Shown in pieces: positions 27,225-36,173 of a stretch of DNA of 64,000 nucleotides. This stretch comes from Clostridium sp. CF012 (GTDB lineage Bacteria; Bacillota; Clostridia; Clostridiales; Clostridiaceae). A program made the position numbers and the translations under genes. The notes beneath the pieces are model-generated. The model was given only the letters and a program-made list of their open reading frames with translations. It made no database searches and was not told the DNA's origin. The DNA is taken from contig NZ_JAHLEF010000001.1 in assembly GCF_018861755.1 (NCBI RefSeq), positions 186,001 to 250,000 of the forward strand, in the 5' to 3' direction. How positions within the stretch are numbered: the stretch's first letter is position 1; the number at the start of each line of letters is the position of its first letter.

Positions 27225-27731
27225 TTCTTTAACGTTTTCTCTTATTGAAGTAGTTGTACCCGTAACTTCTTCTTGCAGAGATATTAAAAATGTTTGAACA
27301 TCTGATTTTATTTTATGAAGCATTTGTTGACCTTTTAAATCAATCTCTTTATCTAATTGAGATAATATTTCATCAGCATAGTCTTTAGCCCCTAGCCTCA
27401 TGATTTTAGCATCTCTTTGGGCTGCAGCTATTATTTCTTCAGCCCTTGTTTGTGCTTCTTTAACTAAGTCTTGCTTTTCAACTCTTCTTCTTATTTTGTC
27501 AATGGTCTCTTCCTCAAAAAGTTTAGCTTGTTCCTTTGCTTCAACAATAATTCGTTCTTTTTCATCACAGATCCACTGGGACTTCTTAAACTCATCTGGC
27601 ATGTGATTTACAATTTGATCAATTATATCAAGTATTTCTTTTTTGTTTATTACTGACTTACCTGTAACAGGAATCTTAGATGAACTCTCAATAATTTCTT
27701 GAAGATATTCTAAAAGCTTTATAACATCCAT
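27207..27731 (-). CDS. Coiled-coil protein of unknown function (V-ATPase subunit H-like)
   Basis: The 174-residue, highly charged protein is predicted to be almost all helical. Coiled-coil-like heptads run through the middle (WICDEKERIIVEAKEQAKL, EETIDKIRRRVEKQ, AQTRAEEIIAAAQRDAK). Similar clostridial proteins at this place next to coaD are often labelled ATPase, V-type subunit H-like or DivIVA-like, but no catalytic motif is visible. The ATG follows GGGGGG. It lies 10 nt after coaD in the same transcription direction and overlaps ylbJ tail to tail. Confidence 0.8.
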   Translation of the reverse strand: MDVIKLLEYLQEIIESSSKIPVTGKSVINKKEILDIIDQIVNHMPDEFKKSQWICDEKERIIVEAKEQAKLFEEETIDKIRRRVEKQDLVKEAQTRAEEIIAAAQRDAKIMRLGAKDYADEILSQLDKEIDLKGQQMLHKIKSDVQTFLISLQEEVTGTTTSIRENVKELRSMK

Positions 27732-27741
27732 ATTTTCCCCC

Positions 27742-28224
27742 CTATTTAGAATTAATTTTTCTCATAATATCTGGAATAATGTCATCAGGTACTAATCCCT
27801 TAATACATCCTCCAAACATTGCAACCTGTTTAACTGAGGTGGAACTTAAATAACAATACTCTGCCTTTGTCATCATAAACATAGTTTCTTTAGTTGGATC
27901 CAATTTATTATTAATTGATGCCATTTGAAACTCATATTCAAAATCCGAAGTAGCTCTCAGGCCTTTCACAATAACCCCCGCTTCCTCTTTATTCATTAGG
28001 TCAACAAGTAACCCACTAAACTTCTTCACACGTACATTAGGTAGATTTCTAACTAAGTTTTTTATTTGTTCTACTCTCTCATCTACAGAAAACAGACTTT
28101 TTTTCTCAGGATTAACAAGTACTCCCACAATTAATTCATCAAAAACTCTAGCAGCCCTCTCAATAATGTCTAAATGTCCGTTAGTTATTGGATCAAAACT
28201 TCCAGGGCAAATTGCTTTTTTCAT
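27742..28224 (-). CDS. coaD: Phosphopantetheine adenylyltransferase
   Basis: CoaD makes dephospho-CoA from 4'-phosphopantetheine and ATP. The 160 residues contain the nucleotidyltransferase motif [33 protein letters not shown] and the SSTSVKQVA motif (ISSTxxR-like region with Val-Lys). The ATG follows GGAGG. It sits downstream of rsmD, the usual Firmicute pair. Confidence 0.96.
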   Translation of the reverse strand: MKKAICPGSFDPITNGHLDIIERAARVFDELIVGVLVNPEKKSLFSVDERVEQIKNLVRNLPNVRVKKFSGLLVDLMNKEEAGVIVKGLRATSDFEYEFQMASINNKLDPTKETMFMMTKAEYCYLSSTSVKQVAMFGGCIKGLVPDDIIPDIMRKINSK

Positions 28225-28263
28225 GTTATTCCTCCATGTATTCCTCTGGTATACTAATAATTT

Positions 28264-28827
28264 TTAACTATTAGCTACCTTATATTTGTAAAATAATACA
28301 GTTGTATTCCCATATTTTCTCAAATCAGAAAGATGAATAGTAGAGTTCCCATCATATACTTCTTCTGAAGAATCTATTTTACAAACAACCAATCCGTCAT
28401 TACTTAAAAGTCTATTTGCTGCAATAATCTCAATAGCAGGCGGAATCATATCTTTAGCATAGGGGGGGTCTATAAATATTAAATCAAACACAATTTTTTC
28501 CTGCGCAAATTGTTGCATATATTTATACGTGTCACCTTTTAAGCAGATGCATTTATCATTAAATTTTAAATTGTCTACATTCTTCTCTAACATCTCAAAG
28601 GTAGTATCACCCATGTCAATTAGATAGCATTTTTCAGCTCCCCTGCTTGCTGCCTCAAGACCTAAGCTACCGGTACCTGAAAACATATCTACCACTACCG
28701 CATTTCTTGTTCTGTCTTGAATTATATTAAATATAGCTTCTTTTATTCTATCTAATGTAGGCCGCGTTCCCATCCCAACCGGGGATAATATCTTTCTTCC
28801 TCTTGCACTTCCAGAAATTATTCTCAT
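28264..28827 (-). CDS. rsmD: 16S rRNA (guanine966-N2)-methyltransferase RsmD
   Basis: RsmD methylates G966 of 16S rRNA. The 187 residues include MRIISGSARGRKI, RPTLDRIKEAIFNI, VDMFSGTGSLGLEAASRGA (SAM site) and the catalytic DPPYA. The ATG follows GGAGG. It is part of the yloU-yloV-recG-rsmD-coaD series, all on the minus strand. Confidence 0.95.
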   Translation of the reverse strand: MRIISGSARGRKILSPVGMGTRPTLDRIKEAIFNIIQDRTRNAVVVDMFSGTGSLGLEAASRGAEKCYLIDMGDTTFEMLEKNVDNLKFNDKCICLKGDTYKYMQQFAQEKIVFDLIFIDPPYAKDMIPPAIEIIAANRLLSNDGLVVCKIDSSEEVYDGNSTIHLSDLRKYGNTTVLFYKYKVANS

Positions 28828-28902
28828 ATGTTTATTCCTCCATCTAGCCAGTTTCGATAATATTTTAACATATATATGTAAGATTTACAAAGATATTTTT
28901 TC

Positions 28903-30993
28903 CTAATTAAAACAAATATAATTAGAACTTTGCTCGATTTTTTCTATTATTTCATTCTTCACCTTAATATCTTCAATATTATCACTTCTTATTAATTGTT
29001 TTGCTTCACTATTTGCTATTTTCAAAATACTAATATCTTCAATTACATCGGCTAAAATTAAGCCCGATTCTCCATGCTGCTTAAAGCCAAATAACTCTCC
29101 CCCGCCTCGAGTTTTTAAATCCTCCTCAGCAATAAAAAAGCCATCATTGCTTTTTATCATTACTTCCAATCTTTTTTTCACAATTTTGTTTGTGATGTTA
29201 GCAAGTAAAATACAATAGGACTTATGCGCCCCTCTTCCAACTCTTCCTCTAAGTTGGTGAAGTTGTGCAAGTCCAAACCTTTCTGAGTTTTCAATTATCA
29301 TAACAGTAGCATTGGGTACATTCACTCCAACTTCAATTACTGTGGTGGAAATCAATGCTTTAATTTCTCCGCTTTTAAATTTATCCATGATATCATTTTT
29401 TTGTTTACTAGGCATTTTACCATATACCATTGCCATTTCTATAGAACTGAAATATTCACCTTTTAATTTTTCATAAATCATCTGTACTGAACTTAAATTC
29501 ATTTCTTCATTTTCTTCTACTAGTGGGCAGACTATGTAAACTTGTCTTCCCTTAGTAATTTCACTTAGTGCAAATTCATATACGTGTCTACTAGAGGCCA
29601 TACTTTCATAAGAAGTATCGATATTCTGTCTTCCTGGGGGCAATTCATCTATAATAGATACGTCTAAATCACCATATAAATATAGTGATAGTGTTCTCGG
29701 AATAGGGGTAGCTGTCATTACAAGAATATCTATATTTTTACCTTTATTAGAAAACCTATTTCTTTGCGTAACTCCAAATCGATGCTGCTCATCAGTAACA
29801 ATCATACCTAAATTTTTAAATTCTACATTATCTTCAATAAGTGCATGGGTTCCAATAATAATATCAATGGTTCCACTTTTTAGTTCCTGTTTTACTAATT
29901 CCTTGTTTTTAGGTGTAATACTTCCCGTTAATAGCTTTATTGTTAACGGAAAATCTTTTAACACCTTTTGAATTTCCTCATAATGTTGATTTGCTAAAAT
30001 TTCAGTTGGTGCCATCATAGCTGCTTGATAACCATTTTTCACCACATTAAACATAGTAATTATAGCAACTATCGTTTTACCACTTCCAACGTCACCTTGT
30101 AGTAACCTATTCATGCCTATATCCTTTTTTTGATCTATTAGGATTTCCCGTACAACCTTACTTTGTGCTTTGGTAAGGGTATATGGAAGGCACTCTTTTA
30201 ATGTTGTAAGCTCCGGTGCTATTTTAAATTTGATACCCTCATTATGAGATTTTATAAACTCTTTTAACATTAATATTTTCAATGAATATGTAAATAACTC
30301 TTGAAATTTAAGTCTTTTCTTTGATGCATTAAGCAGTTCTAAACTTTTAGGGCTATGAATATTTCGAGTAGCCTCATCTAAAGAGCAAAAACCATATTTA
30401 TCCACAAGCCATTTAGGCAAATTCTCTGTTATCTCAATATTACAGAGCACGTCAGATATAATTTTATTGAAAAAATTATTTGTTATATTGTTTTTAAGTG
30501 GATATGTTGCTATAATTTTATTTGTATCTTTTGCTAAATTTGCACCTAATAATGAAATTTCATCCATTTCTGAATTTATATCCATTGATGTATTTTTTAC
30601 TATTTTGGGATTCATCATTGTGATTTCGCCATTGAACTTATTAACTTTGCCGGTGATAATATATTTGCTTGAAATTTTAAAACTATTTTTTGCATAAGTT
30701 TGATTAAACCATTTACCTTTAAATTTATTTTCACCTTGGCAAAAGACTACCGTAGATAGAGTTTTATTATTTTTTAACCTAAGATCTTTTAATATATTTA
30801 AAACAGTACACTCTACAATGATTTTTTCACTGTTCGCAGAGTCTAGAATACTTTTACCAGCAGACACATTCTCATAATCTCGTGGAAAATATAATAAAAG
30901 ATCTAACACATTAAAAATTCCACATTTATTCAGAGTTTCTGCCATTTTAGGTCCAACACCCTTTATATATTTTATATTACTATAAATATCCAC
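28903..30993 (-). CDS. recG: ATP-dependent DNA helicase RecG
   Basis: RecG remodels stalled replication forks and Holliday junctions. The 696 residues have an N-terminal wedge/OB region, then helicase motifs Walker A GDVGSGKTIVA, box DEQHRFGV, MTATPIPRTL, STTVIEVGVNVPNA and RFGLAQLHQLRGRVGRG. The start chosen is GTG at 30993 because GGAG lies 8 nt upstream; a GTG three codons earlier overlaps that site. Confidence 0.95.
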   Translation of the reverse strand: MDIYSNIKYIKGVGPKMAETLNKCGIFNVLDLLLYFPRDYENVSAGKSILDSANSEKIIVECTVLNILKDLRLKNNKTLSTVVFCQGENKFKGKWFNQTYAKNSFKISSKYIITGKVNKFNGEITMMNPKIVKNTSMDINSEMDEISLLGANLAKDTNKIIATYPLKNNITNNFFNKIISDVLCNIEITENLPKWLVDKYGFCSLDEATRNIHSPKSLELLNASKKRLKFQELFTYSLKILMLKEFIKSHNEGIKFKIAPELTTLKECLPYTLTKAQSKVVREILIDQKKDIGMNRLLQGDVGSGKTIVAIITMFNVVKNGYQAAMMAPTEILANQHYEEIQKVLKDFPLTIKLLTGSITPKNKELVKQELKSGTIDIIIGTHALIEDNVEFKNLGMIVTDEQHRFGVTQRNRFSNKGKNIDILVMTATPIPRTLSLYLYGDLDVSIIDELPPGRQNIDTSYESMASSRHVYEFALSEITKGRQVYIVCPLVEENEEMNLSSVQMIYEKLKGEYFSSIEMAMVYGKMPSKQKNDIMDKFKSGEIKALISTTVIEVGVNVPNATVMIIENSERFGLAQLHQLRGRVGRGAHKSYCILLANITNKIVKKRLEVMIKSNDGFFIAEEDLKTRGGGELFGFKQHGESGLILADVIEDISILKIANSEAKQLIRSDNIEDIKVKNEIIEKIEQSSNYICFN

Positions 30994-31054
30994 AAATACC
31001 ACTCCAAATATTAGATTTTAATAAATTTACCTAAGAAAAAAAGCCCTAGGGCTT

Positions 31055-32698
31055 TTATTCAACTGAAGCAATAAAATAATAAAGTGGCTGTTTCCCATTA
31101 TAATGTTGAATGTCTATATTCGGATATTTATCCTCTAAATCAGAAATAAACTCTTCTACTTCGTTTGTTACGCAATCCTCACCATAGAAAATTGTAATAA
31201 GCTCGCTATCTTCTGTTATCATACTATCTATAACATCCGCGCAAACCTTGTAAATATCTGTACCAACTTCTTTAATTTTGTTCTCAACCAAGCCTAATAT
31301 ATTGCCTTGTTTTATTATGTTACCATCAGTTTCAGTGTCTTTAACTGCATAGGTTATAGAGGCGGTAGCAACCTTTTTTATTGCCTCTTTTAATGTATTT
31401 TCATTTTCTTCTACACTAACTTCTGTATTGAACATTGTTACAGCAGTTATTCCTTGAGGTATAGTTTTAGAGGGAATAACTATTACATTTTTGTCTGTGA
31501 GTTCCACAGCTTGCAAAGCTGCCATAAGTATATTCTTATTATTAGGTAATACAAATATGTTTTCTGCATTAATTTTATTAATACTATCTAATATATCTTG
31601 TGTACTTGGATTCATAGTTTGGCCACCCTCAATTATAACATCCACACCTAAATCCTGAAAAATGTTTTTAATGCCCTCGCCAAGTGCAACGGATACAAAT
31701 CCATATTTTTTAATTTCAGGTGTATTTTCTTTTACCGATTCGCCAGCTACTTCCTCTTGAATTCCTAATAAATTTCTATGTTGCTCTCTCATATTTTCAA
31801 TTTTTATCTTAGAAAGTTCACCGAGTGTTACTGCTTTTGAAAGCACTAACCCTGGATCATTTGTGTGTATATGAATTTTAAGGAATTCATCTTGAGTCAC
31901 CACAACCATTGAGTCTCCATGCTTTTCTAAGTAATTTTTTAATTCATTAGTATCAACGTTTTCAGCGATAACTAGCAATTCAGTACAGTATCCAAACTTT
32001 ATGTTTACTGGCATATCAGTAGCTGCAGGTGGTACGCTATCTGATTTAGTACTTTGCTTGTCTGATTTGTTAATGGTAGCTTCCATATTAGTTTTTAGAG
32101 CTTCATACATTCCTTTAAATATTATTAGAAGCCCCATACCACCTGCATCAACAACTTTTGCTTCTTTTAACGCCGGAAGCATATCTGGGGTTTTATCTAG
32201 CATAATTTTACTGTGCTTGCAAACCTCTTCCATAAGCGTAAGAACGTTGGTTGCTTCGCTATTAACTGCACTTTCGCCAGCAGCTTTAATTATAGTTAAA
32301 ATTGTTCCTTCAGTAGGTCTCATAACAGCCTTATATGCATAAGTGGCACCTTCTAAAATGCTTTTAGCGAGTTCTTCGGAAGTAACTTCGTCGTGCCCTT
32401 CTAGCCCTTTTCCAATGCCTCTAAATATTTGTGATAGTATAACGCCTGAATTACCTCTTGCGCCCATTAGCGCGCCTCTAGCTATCTTTTGCGATATCTC
32501 ACTAATAGATGCAGTTGACATATTTTCAATTTCACACACTGCAGCCTTAAATGTCATTGACATATTAGTACCTGTATCACCATCTGGAACTGGAAATACA
32601 TTAAGCGCGTTTACGTATTCTTTTTCTTCTTCTAATCTATTAGAAGCATTAATTACCATATTACGGAAATGTTGTCCGTTAATTTTTAAATAATCCAA
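31055..32698 (-). CDS. fakA: DAK2-domain fatty-acid/dihydroxyacetone-kinase-like protein (YloV/FakA family)
   Basis: FakA phosphorylates fatty acids bound to FakB, feeding exogenous fatty acids into the PlsX/PlsY pathway. The 547 residues begin with a DAK2/DhaL domain: NVFPVPDGDTGTNMSMTF with the Mg-binding aspartates, ARGALMGARGNSGVILSQ and PTEGTILTIIKAAGESA. A middle FakA domain and a C-terminal DegV-like region (GQTMNPSTQDIL) follow. The start is TTG at 32698 after GGGGGT. It sits just downstream of the Asp23-family gene yloU, as in B. subtilis. No fakB is in view, so the kinase assignment rests on family membership. Confidence 0.88.
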   Translation of the reverse strand: MDYLKINGQHFRNMVINASNRLEEEKEYVNALNVFPVPDGDTGTNMSMTFKAAVCEIENMSTASISEISQKIARGALMGARGNSGVILSQIFRGIGKGLEGHDEVTSEELAKSILEGATYAYKAVMRPTEGTILTIIKAAGESAVNSEATNVLTLMEEVCKHSKIMLDKTPDMLPALKEAKVVDAGGMGLLIIFKGMYEALKTNMEATINKSDKQSTKSDSVPPAATDMPVNIKFGYCTELLVIAENVDTNELKNYLEKHGDSMVVVTQDEFLKIHIHTNDPGLVLSKAVTLGELSKIKIENMREQHRNLLGIQEEVAGESVKENTPEIKKYGFVSVALGEGIKNIFQDLGVDVIIEGGQTMNPSTQDILDSINKINAENIFVLPNNKNILMAALQAVELTDKNVIVIPSKTIPQGITAVTMFNTEVSVEENENTLKEAIKKVATASITYAVKDTETDGNIIKQGNILGLVENKIKEVGTDIYKVCADVIDSMITEDSELITIFYGEDCVTNEVEEFISDLEDKYPNIDIQHYNGKQPLYYFIASVE

Positions 32699-32711
32699 TG
32701 TCGTTACCCCC

Positions 32712-33062
32712 TTAAACCCTTACACCTTGTACGTTTACTGTTATTGCTGCCACTTTTAGACCTGTATAATTTTCAACATTATATCTTATTTTTTGAATTA
32801 TATTATTTGCAATTACAGAGATTTTTGTGCCATATTCAACTATTATATACAATTCAATAAATAGCTGATTTTCTTTTGAATGAATTTTAACTCCTTTATT
32901 TAAACCATCACTTTTAATTAATTGCCAAAATCCATCCTTTGCATCTTTTAATGCCATGCCCACAACTCCATAACACTCCATTGTAGAAATGCCAACTATA
33001 TTAGCTAACGATTCTTCTGAATAATATATAATACCATTCTCGCTTGTAATGTTACCTTTCAT
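32712..33062 (-). CDS. yloU: Asp23/Gls24 family envelope stress protein (YloU)
   Basis: Asp23-family proteins coat the inner face of the membrane and are linked to envelope stress. The 116 residues contain NIVGISTMECYGVVGM, a central VKIHSKENQLFIELYIIVEYG and an Ile/Val-rich C-terminus ending VNVQGVRV, the standard domain alone. AAGGAGG precedes the ATG. It is the first gene of the yloU-fakA-recG series. Confidence 0.9.
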   Translation of the reverse strand: MKGNITSENGIIYYSEESLANIVGISTMECYGVVGMALKDAKDGFWQLIKSDGLNKGVKIHSKENQLFIELYIIVEYGTKISVIANNIIQKIRYNVENYTGLKVAAITVNVQGVRV

Positions 33063-33093
33063 TGTAATTCCTCCTTATAACGCTATATAGATT

Positions 33094-33122
33094 ATTTTAT
33101 ATTATAAAGCAACTTTATTCAA
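33094..33122 (-). promoter_or_regulatory. Predicted promoter of yloU-fakA-recG series
   Basis: Minus strand: TTGAAT (33117-33122), 17-nt spacer, TAAAAT (33094-33099), about 32 nt before the yloU start. AT-rich surroundings lower the specificity. Confidence 0.45.
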
Positions 33123-33171
33123 GAAAATTAATTATTTAATTACTTTAGTTACTAATAATTTTGTATTCTAC

Positions 33172-33201
33172 TTGCAAGAGTAGTCATATCTATGTTACAA
33201 T
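33172..33201 (+). promoter_or_regulatory. Predicted sigma-A promoter of rpmB
   Basis: Plus strand: TTGCAA (33172-33177), 18-nt spacer, TACAAT (33196-33201), about 58 nt before the rpmB start. It is divergent from the yloU promoter. Confidence 0.5.
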
Positions 33202-33259
33202 AATGCGTGTTTCAATTGAGAAGATTTTTTTTCTTATTAGTCTTAAGGAGGTGTTTTCA

Positions 33260-33451
33260 TTGTCAAGAAAATGCGAAATATGTGATAAAGGTGTTATTTC
33301 AGGTGTTCAATATAGTCACTCACACCGTCAATCAAAAAGGAAATGGGCTCCAAATATCCAAAAAGTTAAAGCTATAGTTAGCGGAACGCCTAAATCTATA
33401 CATGTATGTACTAGATGTCTTCGTTCAGGTAAAGTACAACGTGCTATATAA
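33260..33451 (+). CDS. rpmB: Large subunit ribosomal protein L28
   Basis: L28 is a 50S protein. The 63-residue product begins SRKCEICDKGVISGVQYSHS after the initiator, with zinc-ligand pairs CEIC and CTRC, so it is the zinc-binding form. The start is TTG at 33260, placed 9 nt after AAGGAGG. A longer frame with an upstream ATG would put the ribosome site inside the gene and add a non-family tail, so it is rejected. The gene is single, on the plus strand, divergent from yloU. Confidence 0.95.
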   Translation: MSRKCEICDKGVISGVQYSHSHRQSKRKWAPNIQKVKAIVSGTPKSIHVCTRCLRSGKVQRAI

Positions 33452-33460
33452 TTAGTAAAT

Positions 33461-33492
33461 AAAAAATGCAGCTCTGATAGCTGCATTTTTTA
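33461..33492. terminator. Terminator after rpmB
   Basis: AAAAATGCAGCT, loop CTGAT, AGCTGCATTTTT with a T-run on plus. The A-run on the other side makes it symmetrical, so it may also stop transcripts from spoVM. Confidence 0.85.
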
Positions 33493-33540
33493 TTTTAACA
33501 ATATTTGTAAAAGTGTTAATCTCATTATGAGATTTCTATG

Positions 33541-33609
33541 TTATTTTCTAAAGAAAAATTTAATTATTCGAGATATAAACCTTGGTAATTTGATAGCCAC
33601 AATATTCAT
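33541..33609 (-). CDS. spoVM: Stage V sporulation protein M (membrane-curvature-sensing peptide)
   Basis: SpoVM is a tiny amphipathic helix that marks the forespore surface and recruits the SpoIVA coat basement layer. The frame ATG (33607-33609) to TAA (33541-33543) encodes 22 residues starting MNIVAIKLPRFISR and ending FFFRK. It matches the SpoVM hallmark: IKLP with the proline at position 9, then an aromatic residue and a basic amphipathic helix. B. subtilis SpoVM has 26 residues. GGGAGGG lies 7 nt upstream. The place, between thiN and rpmB, is exactly that of B. subtilis spoVM. Confidence 0.85.
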   Translation of the reverse strand: MNIVAIKLPRFISRIIKFFFRK

Positions 33610-33661
33610 CTCTTATCCCTCCCAGTCCTGAACTACGAAGCACCTATCTATCTTCATATCA

Positions 33662-33832
33662 CTAGCAATGATTGTTGTGATTCATTATAGTAAAGCCACA
33701 ATATACAATTCCTCCTCCCGCAGCAATTAGCCACCACCAAAATGGAAATATTACTACTGATAAAATCCCTATGCCTATACATGCAACAATTACTCCAAGT
33801 TGATTTCCCAAATGCTTATAATACTTTTTCAT
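33662..33832 (-). CDS. 56-residue two-span membrane protein of unknown function, next to spoVM
   Basis: The frame ATG (33830-33832) to TAG (33662-33664) encodes 56 residues. A short basic N-terminus (MKKYYKHLGNQ) precedes two adjacent hydrophobic segments (LGVIVACIGIGILSVVIF and FWWWLIAAGGGIVYCGF), and a His/Asn-rich tail ends NHNNHC. A G-run (GGGGGGG) sits 8 nt before the ATG. It lies between the thiN terminator and spoVM, in the same direction as spoVM. I do not recognise a family. Confidence 0.65.
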   Translation of the reverse strand: MKKYYKHLGNQLGVIVACIGIGILSVVIFPFWWWLIAAGGGIVYCGFTIMNHNNHC

Positions 33833-33898
33833 AAGTTATTCCCCCCCAAAGTATTCCAATAACATTATATGATTTACTGTCACTAATGTTGCAAAAAT

Positions 33899-33947
33899 AA
33901 AAAAACTATTTTTTTATTGAGGTTATCAATAAAAAAATAGTTTTTTT
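33899..33947. terminator. Terminator after thiN (22-bp AT-rich stem)
   Basis: A perfect 22-bp inverted repeat (33899-33920 with 33926-33947) with a 5-nt loop ends the long def-to-thiN series. T7 runs occur on both strands. Confidence 0.8.
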
Positions 33948-33954
33948 ATCTATA

Positions 33955-34590
33955 TTAATCTGATGCTAATATTACCATTAGCGTTCCAGTTTTAAATTTA
34001 ATTAAAACATTAGGCACTGCAAACTCATTTGAAACAGTTATACTCTCACCAATTTTCAAGTTATAATTATTAAGTGGATATTTTGCGCCCTCAATGGTTA
34101 ATCCATTTATTTCATCACCATAAGCTTGCACCGAGAATATCTGCCCCACAGTGCCACTTAATGATGTCGAGGCATCAATTAACCTAATATTATTGTTTTC
34201 ATCTTTTATGTAGGCATTAACGCTATTTTGCATGCAAATTTTCAGCATTCCAATGTTTCCGAGTAAATGATCAATTCTACTTCCGATGCAGCCGAGGAAT
34301 ACTATTTCACTTGGTTTCATGCAGAGAGCCTTTTGGGTTGCAATTTCAGTATCAGTAAAATCTTTTTCTGTAGGATAAATATCTATAATACATTTACCTT
34401 TTTTAAAATAATCAAATGCCACTTTATCAATGGAGTCAAAATCTCCTACTAATAAATCGGGCTCTATATTATAGTCATATAGACAATTAGCCCCACTATC
34501 AGCTCCAATTAAAAATGTATCCTCTGTAATTTCCTTCAAGAGAAATTCAAGAGATGGTGGATTCCCACCTGATATTATTATGACCTTCAT
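33955..34590 (-). CDS. thiN: Thiamine pyrophosphokinase
   Basis: ThiN transfers pyrophosphate from ATP to thiamine. The 211 residues contain IISGGNPPSLEF, LIGADSGANCLYDYNIEPDLLVGDFDS (split in the protein by no insertion) and the acidic TEKDFTDTE motif, then GCIGSRIDHLLGN. Length and motifs fit family TPK. The ATG follows AAGGTGAT. Last gene of the prpC-prkC-rsgA-rpe-thiN order, conserved with B. subtilis yloS. Confidence 0.93.
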   Translation of the reverse strand: MKVIIISGGNPPSLEFLLKEITEDTFLIGADSGANCLYDYNIEPDLLVGDFDSIDKVAFDYFKKGKCIIDIYPTEKDFTDTEIATQKALCMKPSEIVFLGCIGSRIDHLLGNIGMLKICMQNSVNAYIKDENNNIRLIDASTSLSGTVGQIFSVQAYGDEINGLTIEGAKYPLNNYNLKIGESITVSNEFAVPNVLIKFKTGTLMVILASD

Positions 34591-34619
34591 GTTAAATCAT
34601 CACCTTCGGTGCTGTATTT

Positions 34620-35273
34620 TTAACGACTACCTGCTCTTAATGCTTTTATATTTTTCTCAATTTCATCATTCACAAATATTGCGGACCCAGCTACAACTAC
34701 ATTAGCACCACTACTCACAACTTCTGAAATATTAACTGCATCAATGCCACCATCCACTTGAATCATAAGGTCTTTATTATATTTATCTGCAAGAGCTCTA
34801 ACTTCTTTAATTTTATCTGAGCAGTATTTAATATATTTTTGCCCACCAAAACCAGGGTTTACGGACATAATAAGTACCATATCTAGATTGCTTATTAAAT
34901 GCTTAATACAGTCTACAGGTGTAGCAGGATTTAATGCAACTCCTGCTTTAACCCCAAAACTTTTTATGTAATTAATAGTTCTATCAATATGCCTATCAGC
35001 TTCATAATGAACCGTTATAATATCAGCTCCCGCGTGTGCAAAATCTTCTACGTATCTAGAGGGCTCTTCTATCATAAGATGCACATCAAATGGTAATTTT
35101 GTTAGTTTGCGAACACTTTTAATAATTGGAATTCCAAAAGAAATGTTAGGCACGAACATACCATCCATTACATCAATATGAATCATATCAGCCCCATATG
35201 TTTCTAGCTTCACAATATGTTCTCCTAGCCTTGAAAAATCCGCCGACAATATGGATGGCGCTATTTTTATCAT
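34620..35273 (-). CDS. rpe: Ribulose-phosphate 3-epimerase
   Basis: Rpe interconverts ribulose 5-phosphate and xylulose 5-phosphate. The 217-residue TIM barrel has IAPSILSADFSRLGEH, HIDVMDGMFVPNISFG, DVHLMIEEP, MSVNPGFGGQKY and QVDGGIDAVNI. Its ATG overlaps the rsgA stop as ATGA, so the two are translationally coupled. Confidence 0.96.
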   Translation of the reverse strand: MIKIAPSILSADFSRLGEHIVKLETYGADMIHIDVMDGMFVPNISFGIPIIKSVRKLTKLPFDVHLMIEEPSRYVEDFAHAGADIITVHYEADRHIDRTINYIKSFGVKAGVALNPATPVDCIKHLISNLDMVLIMSVNPGFGGQKYIKYCSDKIKEVRALADKYNKDLMIQVDGGIDAVNISEVVSSGANVVVAGSAIFVNDEIEKNIKALRAGSR

Positions 35274-36139
35274 TTTCTATTCCCCCTAGCAATAATTTCT
35301 TCTAATGTTTTTATATAAAATTTATACCTATCTTCATAGATTTCATTATCTTCCACCGCTTCCTTAACCTTGCAGTTAGGTTCCTTATAATGCATACAAT
35401 TAGAAAACCTACATTCACATCTATGTTTTTCAAACTCTGGGAAACAATGTTGTAATTGTTCTTTCTCTATGAAATCTAAACTTAAAGATGAAAATCCTGG
35501 TGTATCTAGCAAGAATCCTTCTTCGTATTCGATAAGTTCACTATGCCGTGTAGTGTGCTTACCCTTTTGGGATTTCTTACTTATATCCCCAGTTATCATA
35601 GCTTCTCTTCCAACTATATTATTAAGTATAGTTGACTTTCCAACTCCGGAAGGTCCACAAAAAACACTAATATTATCTTTTATTTTTGTTTTAAGTTCGC
35701 CTAGCCCATCACCCTCTTTTGCTTTTAAAAATACTATATCGCATCCCACACTTCTTAACTCTTTTATAAGGTCCTCATCAACTCCATCAACTAAATCCAA
35801 CTTGTTTAAACAAAGGACTATCTTTAACTTATAAAATTCACAAAGCACTAGGAATTTATTGAGTAAATCCATATTTAAATCAGGTTGTTTAAAAGCAAAA
35901 ACTACAAAAGCTTGAGTAACATTAGCAACTACAGGGCGTATCATCTCGTTATCTCTTGTAAAAATTTTTTCAATTACGCCTTTGCTAACATCTGTCTCAA
36001 GCATTATTTCCACTTTGTCACCAATAACAGGGGAAAGTCCAGCATACCTGAACTTCCCTCTTGCCTTACATTCAATAACTTTATCTTCAACTTTTACAAA
36101 ATATAATCCGCCTATACCTTTTATGATTACTCCTTGCAT
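35270..36139 (-). CDS. rsgA: Ribosome small subunit-dependent GTPase RsgA
   Basis: RsgA (CpgA) is a circularly permuted GTPase that checks 30S maturation. The 289 residues have an N-terminal OB fold, then NKLD (112-115), the P-loop GPSGVGKST (162-170), DTPGFSSL and a C-terminal zinc site with Cys residues in CECRFSNCMHY and a further NCKV. GGAGG precedes the ATG. It directly follows prkC, with which it is functionally linked in B. subtilis. Confidence 0.95.
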   Translation of the reverse strand: MQGVIIKGIGGLYFVKVEDKVIECKARGKFRYAGLSPVIGDKVEIMLETDVSKGVIEKIFTRDNEMIRPVVANVTQAFVVFAFKQPDLNMDLLNKFLVLCEFYKLKIVLCLNKLDLVDGVDEDLIKELRSVGCDIVFLKAKEGDGLGELKTKIKDNISVFCGPSGVGKSTILNNIVGREAMITGDISKKSQKGKHTTRHSELIEYEEGFLLDTPGFSSLSLDFIEKEQLQHCFPEFEKHRCECRFSNCMHYKEPNCKVKEAVEDNEIYEDRYKFYIKTLEEIIARGNRK

Positions 36140-36173
36140 ATATCCTCCATGGTTTAACTTTTATTTAATTTTT

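Noticed and set aside
33510-33535. Terminator after spoVM
   Set aside because: AATCTCA/TGAGATT can pair, but no U-run follows on the minus strand; the rpmB terminator probably serves.
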